Shown here in pieces: positions 1-4,392 of a stretch of DNA of 6,135 nt; position 1 is the stretch's first letter, and every line of letters begins with the position of its first letter. The DNA comes from Lachnospiraceae bacterium. Its GTDB lineage: Bacteria > Bacillota > Clostridia > Lachnospirales > Lachnospiraceae. The notes below the pieces were generated by a model. It did no database searches. It had not been told where the DNA came from and saw nothing but the letters and a program-made list of their open reading frames with translations. The translations under genes and the position numbers were made by a program. Location of the stretch: assembly GCA_900766815.1 (NCBI GenBank), contig CAAFWV010000097.1, forward strand, positions 1 to 6,135, written 5' to 3'.

Positions 1-34
1 ATACTGGAATACTTATATCTCTTATCCATAGCTC

Positions 35-57
35 GGATATGGAAGTCTCCGATATCC
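35..57 (-). terminator. weak stem-loop downstream of licD
   Basis: The arms GGATAT and ATATCC can pair, and an inner GGA/TCC pairing continues the stem after one bulged base, with a four-base loop. It lies 41 bases past the licD stop codon, where a terminator would be expected. No U-run follows the stem on the minus strand, so it may only be a 3'-end or processing structure. The rest of positions 1-97 shows nothing I can identify. Confidence 0.3.
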
Positions 58-97
58 TCAGCTAACATCAATTGTTCATCATGTATCATAGATCATC

Positions 98-1066
98 CTA
101 TTCGAATAGAAAAGCCGGTGGTTCTGCATTGCATTGCTTAAAAATATCAAGTAGTTGTTCTTCATATTGTTTATAAAATGTTGCTTTGTGAGCACCACCA
201 CCCTTTAGCGGGGTCATATAATTATCACCATAGGTAAGTCTAAGAATAGTATCATATTCCTTAGGTATGGGAATAGACGTCTGTTCAAACGGAACCCTGA
301 TAATCTGATCAAAGGCATGAATGGGCATATTTTCCCTATGTGGCTCCACAGTCCACAGTCCCATTCTGGTGACATATCTGGAATAATCATCATTGAACAT
401 GGCAGCAACTCTGTGTGAAAGAACCGTTAACTGGTGCGAAAGTGTTTCATCACGAACGAATTTTTCTCCCGAGAATTGTTCAAGTTCATCCAGCGCTTCG
501 TTCAAATCAGGATTATTAAGGACGACCTCCGGAGACACGCCATATACAGCCTCGTATCTAGGATCAAGCTGCTGTGATAAAAATCTAACACACTGATGAA
601 GCACCTTTATCACTTCCTGTCCCAATGGTTCTTCCGGAATCTTGTCTAAAACATATATGTCTAATCCGGTGGGATATGGACAATAATGGAATCTCTCAAG
701 AAATTCAGGTTGCATCTGTGTATACCATGTATTATTGATTCGAAGCGGGAATATACAGCTATCCTCTACATTATGAAGGTGGAAGGGCTCTTCCAGTTCT
801 TCCTTAGCATAGCGGATAAACCGGTTATAATCCTTCCTGAACATGGCAATATCCATATCATCATCCCAAGGAATAAAGCCTTTGTGCCTAACTGCGCCAA
901 GAAGTGTTCCATAATATCCAAAATATGTAATATTATGTCGCCGACAGATCTTATCCACCTGCTCCAAAGATTCCATTGTTGATGCCCAGAATCTCTTCTC
1001 CATTGCCTTCAAATGTTCTCCGTCTCTATCTTCCGGCTGAAAATAACTCTCATCGTACTGTATCAT
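98..1066 (-). CDS. licD: LicD-family phosphotransferase
   Basis: This is a 322-residue soluble protein of the LicD family, nucleotidyltransferase-fold enzymes that attach phosphocholine or related phospho-groups to cell-surface glycans. The family signature is clear: GTLLGAVRHKG at residues 53-63, then PWDDDMDI at 66-73, giving the acidic metal-binding cluster D68-D70 and D72. The usual C-terminal motif appears as TYGDNYMTP at 278-286. No signal peptide or membrane segment is visible, so it should act in the cytoplasm on lipid-linked or nucleotide-linked precursors. The start is set by GGAGGGG a few bases before ATG. Family membership is near certain, but substrate cannot be read from sequence: choline, another phospho-alcohol or a sugar phosphate are all possible. 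It lies downstream of two flagellins on the same strand, beyond a good terminator, so a role in decorating flagella or wall polymers is only an inference. Confidence 0.9.
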   Translation of the reverse strand: MIQYDESYFQPEDRDGEHLKAMEKRFWASTMESLEQVDKICRRHNITYFGYYGTLLGAVRHKGFIPWDDDMDIAMFRKDYNRFIRYAKEELEEPFHLHNVEDSCIFPLRINNTWYTQMQPEFLERFHYCPYPTGLDIYVLDKIPEEPLGQEVIKVLHQCVRFLSQQLDPRYEAVYGVSPEVVLNNPDLNEALDELEQFSGEKFVRDETLSHQLTVLSHRVAAMFNDDYSRYVTRMGLWTVEPHRENMPIHAFDQIIRVPFEQTSIPIPKEYDTILRLTYGDNYMTPLKGGGAHKATFYKQYEEQLLDIFKQCNAEPPAFLFE

Positions 1067-1103
1067 AACCCCTCCATATTTTCACAAGATATTTACTAAT
1101 ATA

Positions 1104-1132
1104 ATTATATCTTAGTTTCATATACGAGAAAA
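1104..1132 (-). promoter_or_regulatory. possible sigma-A promoter of licD
   Basis: A perfect TATAAT (1109 to 1104 on the minus strand) lies 38 bases before the licD start codon. The hexamer 17 bases upstream is TTTTCT, a poor -35 that overlaps the U-run of the flagellin terminator. The region is AT-rich, so a chance -10 match is possible. Confidence 0.35.
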
Positions 1133-1158
1133 GCCCAAGGACGAATCCTTGGACTCTT
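1126..1158 (-). terminator. Rho-independent terminator of the flagellin pair
   Basis: Read on the minus strand, CCAAGGA-TTCG-TCCTTGG forms a perfect 7-bp stem (1135-1141 with 1146-1152) closed by a stable UUCG tetraloop. It is followed by GCTTTTCTC. The stem can extend by two pairs past one mismatch. It lies about 80 bases past the stop of the flagellin at 1241-2059 and should separate flagellin transcription from licD. The stretch 1159-1240 between the stop and this hairpin holds nothing else I can identify. Confidence 0.85.
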
Positions 1159-1240
1159 CTTATTATGGTTGTTAGTTATGCAAGATACCTAACATCAATT
1201 CTCTCTTTATACTATCGGACCCTGACAGTTGCTAAACTAA

Positions 1241-2059
1241 TTAGCCAAGGAGAGAAAGAACACCCTGATTAGACTGATTAGCCTGTGCTAACATTGCCTG
1301 ACCTGCCTGAGCGAGGATGTTGTTGTTAGAATATCTAACCATCTCTGAAGCCATATCTGTATCACGGATTGATGACTCAGCTGATGTTGTGTTCTCAACA
1401 ACGTTGTCCAGGTTGTTAATTGTATGCTCTAATCTATTCTGGTATGCACCGAGTTCAGCTCTCTGCTTGTTAAGAGTTGTAAGTGCCTTCTTAATCTCGC
1501 CGATGGCCTTCTGAGCCTTTTCCTGTGTAGATACAGAGGTTGGTGTAAGGCTAAGTCCCTTTGTGCTGATAGACTTAATTGTGATAGAAATTCTATTTGA
1601 ACTAAGTCCCTCTGCTCCAACCTGAAGAGATATACTCTGGAACGTTCCATTAAGAAGTGCTCTCTCATTGAATGTTGTAGTTGTTGATACTCTGTTAATC
1701 TCTGACTTAAGCTGCTGAACCTCAAGGTTGATGTAGCTAAGATCCTCTGACTGATTTGTACCATTAGCTGCCTTAACAGCGAGCTCGTTCATTCTCTGAA
1801 GCATATCATGTACTTCATTGAGTGCACCTTCTGCTGTCTGTACACAAGAGATACCGTCCTGTGCATTAGCTGAAGCCTGTGTAAGACCTCTGATCTGACG
1901 TCTCATCTTCTCACTGATTGCAAGACCTGCTGCATCATCTGCTGCACGGTTAATCTTGTAACCTGAAGATAACTTCTCTGTGCTCTTGCTCTGTGTCTTA
2001 GTTGTAAGATTGAGCATTCTGTTAGAGTTCATTGCTGTAAGATTGTGCTGTACTACCAT
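1241..2059 (-). CDS. fliC: flagellin, downstream copy
   Basis: This 272-residue flagellin is the secreted subunit of the flagellar filament. It has only the conserved coiled-coil D0/D1 ends (about residues 1-165 and 185-272) joined by a short segment, with no outer D2/D3 domains. Key blocks are MVVQHNLTAMNSNRML at the N-terminus, DGISCVQTAEGAL (68-80), LQRMNELAVKAANGTN (87-102, the region equivalent to the TLR5 contact site of Salmonella FliC) and NNILAQAGQAMLAQANQ near the C-terminus. The ATG at 2059 is chosen over the in-frame ATG at 2101: it has AAGGAGG seven bases upstream, gives exactly the length and N-terminus of the neighbouring copy, and leaves the regulatory leader non-coding. It differs from the upstream copy at about 22 of 272 residues, mostly between residues 120 and 205. 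A distinct promoter was not found; readthrough from the upstream copy is likely. Confidence 0.97.
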   Translation of the reverse strand: MVVQHNLTAMNSNRMLNLTTKTQSKSTEKLSSGYKINRAADDAAGLAISEKMRRQIRGLTQASANAQDGISCVQTAEGALNEVHDMLQRMNELAVKAANGTNQSEDLSYINLEVQQLKSEINRVSTTTTFNERALLNGTFQSISLQVGAEGLSSNRISITIKSISTKGLSLTPTSVSTQEKAQKAIGEIKKALTTLNKQRAELGAYQNRLEHTINNLDNVVENTTSAESSIRDTDMASEMVRYSNNNILAQAGQAMLAQANQSNQGVLSLLG

Positions 2060-2062
2060 AAT

Positions 2063-2078
2063 ATTACCTCCTTGTAAT
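2063..2078 (-). promoter_or_regulatory. SD-sequestering hairpin, predicted CsrA site
   Basis: On the minus strand ATTAC-AAGGAG-GTAAT forms a 5-bp stem with a six-base loop that carries the Shine-Dalgarno GGAG of the flagellin starting at 2059. The loop fits the A-N-G-G-A-N form preferred by the RNA-binding repressor CsrA. Binding here would directly block ribosome entry. The hairpin is plainly visible; CsrA binding is predicted. Confidence 0.75.
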
Positions 2079-2084
2079 TGTCCG

Positions 2085-2100
2085 TGTACATCCTTGTACA
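2085..2100 (-). promoter_or_regulatory. upstream CsrA-consensus hairpin in flagellin leader
   Basis: On the minus strand TGTAC-AAGGAT-GTACA forms a perfect 5-bp stem with hexaloop AAGGAU. The span GUACAAGGAUGU matches the in-vitro selected CsrA consensus RUACARGGAUGU at every position. Its GGA is 22 bases from the GGA in the Shine-Dalgarno hairpin, within the range a CsrA dimer can bridge. The six bases between the two hairpins contain another GGA. Confidence 0.75.
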
Positions 2101-2128
2101 TCGGTGGTTAATAAATTAATATCTATAG

Positions 2129-2166
2129 ATTCTTGACAGGTGCCGGGTCCTATACCTGTCAAGAAT
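2129..2166 (-). terminator. 13-bp stem-loop between the flagellins
   Basis: Perfect 13-base inverted arms (2129-2141 and 2154-2166) flank a 12-base loop, 23 bases past the stop of the upstream flagellin. The minus-strand sequence after the stem begins CTATAGAT, which is not a U-run. It therefore looks like a leaky terminator or a 3'-end processing and stability element rather than a full stop. Some transcription probably continues into the second flagellin. Confidence 0.55.
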
Positions 2167-2189
2167 TACTATACTTTAGTTAGTTACTC

Positions 2190-3008
2190 TTACTGAAGAA
2201 GTGAGAGTACACCCTGGTTAGCCTGATTAGCCTGTGCTAACATTGACTGACCTGCCTGAGCAAGGATGTTGTTGTTAGAGTATCTAACCATCTCTGAAGC
2301 CATATCTGTATCACGGATTGATGACTCAGCTGATGTTGTATTCTCAACAACGTTATCCAGGTTGTTAATTGTATGCTCTAATCTGTTCTGAATAGCACCG
2401 AGCTCAGCTCTCTGCTTATTCAAAGTCTTGATAGCATCCTTTATCTGTCCAATGGCTTTCTGTGCCTTCTCCTGTGTAGATACAGAGGTTGGTGTAAGGC
2501 TAAGACCAGCTGTATTGATTGATGTGATATTAATAGTAATTCTGTTTGAGCTAAGTCCTTCTGCTCCAACCTGAAGAGATATACTCTTGAATGTTCCGTC
2601 GAGAAGCATTCTCTCGTTGAATGTAGTTGTTGTTGAAACTCTGTCAATCTCTGACTTAAGCTGCTGAACTTCGAGGTTGATGTAGCTCATATCCTCTGAC
2701 TGGTTAGTACCGTTTGCAGCCTTTACAGCAAGCTCGTTCATTCTCTGGAGCATGTCGTGAACTTCGTTAAGTGCACCTTCTGCTGTCTGTACACATGAGA
2801 TACCGTCCTGCGCATTAGCTGAAGCCTGTGTAAGACCTCTGATCTGACGTCTCATCTTCTCACTGATTGCAAGACCTGCTGCATCATCTGCTGCTCTGTT
2901 GATCTTATATCCTGAAGATAACTTCTCAGTTGACTTAGCCTGTGACTTAGTTGTTACGCCTAACATTCTGTTAGAATTCATTGCTGTAAGATTGTGCTGT
3001 ACTACCAT
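2190..3008 (-). CDS. fliC: flagellin, upstream copy
   Basis: This 272-residue flagellin has the same D0/D1-only build as its neighbour and the same gene length. It starts MVVQHNLTAMNSNRMLGVTT, contains DGISCVQTAEGAL (68-80) and LQRMNELAVKAANGTN (87-102), and ends in LSLLQ where the neighbour ends in LSLLG. The middle, about residues 121-205, carries most substitutions between the copies, including the Ser/Thr-rich stretch that would be exposed or modified on the filament. Export would use the flagellar type III apparatus; no cleaved signal peptide is present, as expected. The start has the GAGGGA ribosome site with normal spacing. It has a well-formed sigma-28 promoter and a leader of about 115 bases with predicted CsrA hairpins. 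This copy is probably the more strongly transcribed, because it is nearest the promoter. Confidence 0.97.
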   Translation of the reverse strand: MVVQHNLTAMNSNRMLGVTTKSQAKSTEKLSSGYKINRAADDAAGLAISEKMRRQIRGLTQASANAQDGISCVQTAEGALNEVHDMLQRMNELAVKAANGTNQSEDMSYINLEVQQLKSEIDRVSTTTTFNERMLLDGTFKSISLQVGAEGLSSNRITINITSINTAGLSLTPTSVSTQEKAQKAIGQIKDAIKTLNKQRAELGAIQNRLEHTINNLDNVVENTTSAESSIRDTDMASEMVRYSNNNILAQAGQSMLAQANQANQGVLSLLQ

Positions 3009-3013
3009 ATTAG

Positions 3014-3022
3014 TTCCCTCTC
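3014..3022 (-). promoter_or_regulatory. ribosome site of upstream flagellin, possible third CsrA site
   Basis: The minus strand reads GAGAGGGAA, ending five bases before the ATG at 3008. The same bases contain A-G-G-G-A, fitting A-N-G-G-A, but only about two flanking pairs can form, so this is a weaker CsrA candidate than the leader hairpins upstream. Confidence 0.5.
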
Positions 3023-3066
3023 TTTTCTTCGCGCCTCATGCGCTGTGCTATATTAATATTTCTTAA

Positions 3067-3080
3067 TGAGTTCCATCTCA
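3067..3080 (-). promoter_or_regulatory. predicted CsrA hairpin in upstream flagellin leader (proximal)
   Basis: On the minus strand TGAG-ATGGAA-CTCA gives a 4-bp stem with hexaloop AUGGAA, fitting A-N-G-G-A-N. It lies in the untranslated leader of the flagellin starting at 3008. The short stem makes it weaker alone than the next hairpin upstream. Confidence 0.6.
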
Positions 3081-3082
3081 GT

Positions 3083-3098
3083 GGCGATTCCCTTCGCC
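3083..3098 (-). promoter_or_regulatory. predicted CsrA hairpin in upstream flagellin leader (distal)
   Basis: On the minus strand GGCGA-AGGGAA-TCGCC gives a GC-rich 5-bp stem with hexaloop AGGGAA, again A-N-G-G-A-N. The GGA is 17 bases from the GGA of the proximal hairpin, close to the roughly 18-base spacing reported as favourable for a bridging CsrA dimer. A further AAGGA sits at the predicted 5' end of the transcript, partly in a GUAAG/CUUAC stem (3102-3106 with 3119-3123). Confidence 0.65.
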
Positions 3099-3130
3099 TT
3101 TGTAAGTATCATTTGTTCCTTACACTCTAT

Positions 3131-3157
3131 ATATCGGAGGTGGGTTGGATTACTTTA
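3131..3157 (-). promoter_or_regulatory. sigma-28 (SigD) flagellin promoter
   Basis: The minus strand carries TAAA (3157-3154), a 16-base spacer, and CCGATAT (3137-3131). This matches the Bacillus SigD form TAAA-N15-NCCGATAT. Transcription should begin near 3123-3126, leaving a leader of about 115 bases before the flagellin start at 3008. Such promoters are transcribed late, after the hook is complete and the anti-sigma factor FlgM has been exported. Confidence 0.85.
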
Positions 3158-3161
3158 GCAC

Positions 3162-3192
3162 TTTTTTACATTTTTTGAAGAATTTCTTTTTT
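3162..3192 (-). promoter_or_regulatory. A-tract UP element behind the flagellin promoter
   Basis: Three runs of six A's on the minus strand (3162-3167, 3171-3176, 3187-3192) begin five bases upstream of the -35. This is where the RNA polymerase alpha subunits contact DNA. The B. subtilis flagellin promoter is known to need an upstream element of this kind for high expression. Confidence 0.55.
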
Positions 3193-3274
3193 AATGGATT
3201 TACGGGGCTGTGGAGCGGGTAATGTGTTAGTAAGGGGCGGTTTTGCCGGAAGAGAGGGGCGGTGAAAATCGCGC
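3193..3274. other. G-rich spacer between divergent promoters
   Basis: No gene is visible in this part of the 389-base gap between the upstream flagellin and the Rpn gene. It shifts abruptly from AT-rich to G-rich and holds a direct repeat GGGGCGGT at 3234-3241 and 3256-3263, spaced 22 bases, about two helical turns. The repeat could be an operator, but it is short and could be chance. Confidence 0.3.
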
Positions 3275-3303
3275 TTGACGGAGGCCGAGGCGGGATTTAT
3301 AAT
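3275..3303 (+). promoter_or_regulatory. sigma-A promoter of the Rpn-family gene
   Basis: TTGACG (3275-3280), exactly 17 bases, then TATAAT (3298-3303) is a near-consensus housekeeping promoter. Transcription should start near 3310, giving a leader of about 88 bases before the GTG start at 3398. Confidence 0.75.
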
Positions 3304-3318
3304 CGGGGCATAGATATT

Positions 3319-3362
3319 TCACAATTCAATGTTACGCCGTTCGGCGGGTTTTCCAATTGTGA
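3319..3362 (+). promoter_or_regulatory. structured leader of the Rpn-family gene
   Basis: An 8-bp inverted repeat TCACAATT/AATTGTGA (3319-3326 with 3355-3362) encloses an inner hairpin CGCC-GTTC-GGCG (3335-3346) followed by GGTTTT. The inner element resembles a weak attenuator. The outer arms could compete with it or form one branched fold. No known riboswitch class is recognised. Confidence 0.4.
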
Positions 3363-3397
3363 TGCGGTTGATATGTTTTTTTGAGAAGGAGGTATTG

Positions 3398-4186
3398 GTG
3401 ACAAAAGAAAATTGGGTTATTCCTATTTCGGATGACTACATGTTTTGCCATGTATTCAGCGATGTAGGGAGGTGTAAGGAGTTGCTGGAGCGGGTGCTGC
3501 ATATCAGGATTGCGCGGCTTAGCATCAGTATGGCACAGAGAGAGATTAAGCCCGGGGTCGACGCGCACGGCGTGAGGCTGGATGTGTATGCGGTGGATGA
3601 CATGGGGAATACGTATGACATTGAGATGCAGACGTATATGATTGCGAACCTGGGGAAGCGCATCAGGTTCTACCACAGTCAGATGGATAATGAGCAGCTG
3701 GGGACAGGCGAGGCGTATGACAGACTTAGGAAGAATATCGTGATCTTCTTCTGCTGCTACGGGGATCCGTTCCATGCGGGGCGGAGTGTGTATACCTTTG
3801 TGTCGCAGTGCGTGGAGGATGCCTCGATTAGCCTCGGGGATGATGTGATGTCGATTGTACTCTGTCCCGGCGGGTCGTACGACGGGGTAGACGAGGAGCT
3901 TAAGAATGTATTAGAATATATACGTACGGGGAAGGCGAACGATGACTTCACGCGGTCGATTGATGAGCGGACCGTGGAGCTAAGTAATGATGCAGGATGG
4001 AGGAATGGATATATGACATTAGAGGCCAGATTGTATGATGAGAATATGCGCGGGTATGAGAGGGGGAAGAGTGATACCATTTTGGAACTTATAAAAGAAG
4101 GAACAATTTCATTCTCTGAGGGTGCAAAGAAACTTGGCATTTCTGAGGATAAGCTTAGAGCTATGATGGAATGTGTGACGGTGTAG
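3398..4186 (+). CDS. Rpn-family PD-(D/E)XK nuclease-like protein
   Basis: This 262-residue protein belongs to the Rpn (recombination-promoting nuclease, transposase-like) group of PD-(D/E)XK proteins. Counting from the GTG, the N-terminal motif SDDYMFCHVF is at 11-20. The catalytic pattern is RLDV (D62), then YDIEMQ (E76 and Q78), and an F-Y-H-x-Q motif lies at 91-95. The C-terminus, about 219-262, is a helical tail with ERGK and a helix-turn-helix-like ISFSEGAKKLGISEDKL. The GTG is chosen because AAGGAGG lies five bases before it. The in-frame ATG at 3329 lies inside the structured leader, has no ribosome site and would add 23 residues outside the domain. E. coli relatives cut DNA and promote RecA-independent recombination; some members are linked to phage defence. 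No terminal inverted repeats flank the gene, so there is no sign of an active mobile element. Base composition is richer in G+C than the flagellins. Confidence 0.85.
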   Translation: MTKENWVIPISDDYMFCHVFSDVGRCKELLERVLHIRIARLSISMAQREIKPGVDAHGVRLDVYAVDDMGNTYDIEMQTYMIANLGKRIRFYHSQMDNEQLGTGEAYDRLRKNIVIFFCCYGDPFHAGRSVYTFVSQCVEDASISLGDDVMSIVLCPGGSYDGVDEELKNVLEYIRTGKANDDFTRSIDERTVELSNDAGWRNGYMTLEARLYDENMRGYERGKSDTILELIKEGTISFSEGAKKLGISEDKLRAMMECVTV

Positions 4187-4214
4187 TTAAGCCTTTTGAG
4201 AATATTGTATTATG

Positions 4215-4250
4215 AAACCGGGACCTCTGTGGAGGTCCCGGTTTTGCTTC
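4215..4250 (+). terminator. strong Rho-independent terminator of the Rpn gene
   Basis: Perfect 13-base arms (4215-4227 and 4232-4244) pair around a TGTG loop. The GC-rich stem is flanked by AAA before it and TTTT-GCTTCTT after it. It lies 28 bases past the stop codon. A minus-strand transcript would also carry the hairpin with a short U-run, so it may also stop transcription from the converging gene. Confidence 0.92.
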
Positions 4251-4273
4251 TTCCCAAATTATAATGAGTATAA

Positions 4274-4379
4274 TACATCGTGATCCATTGAATTTAGCTT
4301 TCTCCGATGTAGTCTAAACTATAATTTGACTACGCAAGATACATCAGGACTAATTGGTATCAGGGCACTCCGATGTATC
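4274..4379. repeat. alternating TACATC / GATGTA inverted repeats
   Basis: Four related elements alternate in orientation: TACATCG (4274-4280), CGATGTA (4305-4311), GATACATC (4338-4345) and GATGTATC (4372-4379). The outer pair on the right extends to an 11-bp stem with one bulge (GGA/TCC). A separate GTAGTC/GACTAC stem (4309-4314 with 4328-4333) overlaps them, so several mutually exclusive folds are possible. It lies just past the stop of the 557-residue gene and could be its 3' structure; no clear U-run follows on either strand. Confidence 0.5.
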
Positions 4380-4392
4380 ACCCCAGAATTAC

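Noticed and set aside
62..1200. 12-base direct repeat CTAACATCAATT at 62-73 and 1189-1200, each downstream of a minus-strand gene
   Set aside because: About one 12-mer match is expected by chance in a window of this size, and the flanks do not match.
1212..1240. Sigma-28-like TCCGATAG downstream of the second flagellin
   Set aside because: There is no TAAA at the required distance, and a strong terminator lies between it and licD.
2060..2101. In-frame N-terminal extension of the downstream flagellin from the ATG at 2101
   Set aside because: It would add 14 residues unlike any flagellin N-terminus, lacks a ribosome site, and overlaps the CsrA-type hairpins. The ATG at 2059 has AAGGAGG and matches the other copy.
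2134..2162. TTGACA between the flagellins as a -35 of a sigma-A promoter
   Set aside because: TTGACA (2162-2157) is part of the 13-bp stem, and the hexamer 17 bases downstream is CTGTCA, not a -10.
3329..3397. Upstream ATG start for the Rpn-family gene
   Set aside because: There is no ribosome site before 3329, the added 23 residues lie outside the conserved domain, and the span contains a structured leader. GTG at 3398 has AAGGAGG at ideal spacing.
3319..4250. Rpn gene as an insertion sequence with terminal repeats
   Set aside because: The flanking inverted repeats are local hairpins (leader and terminator). They do not match each other, and no target-site duplication is visible.
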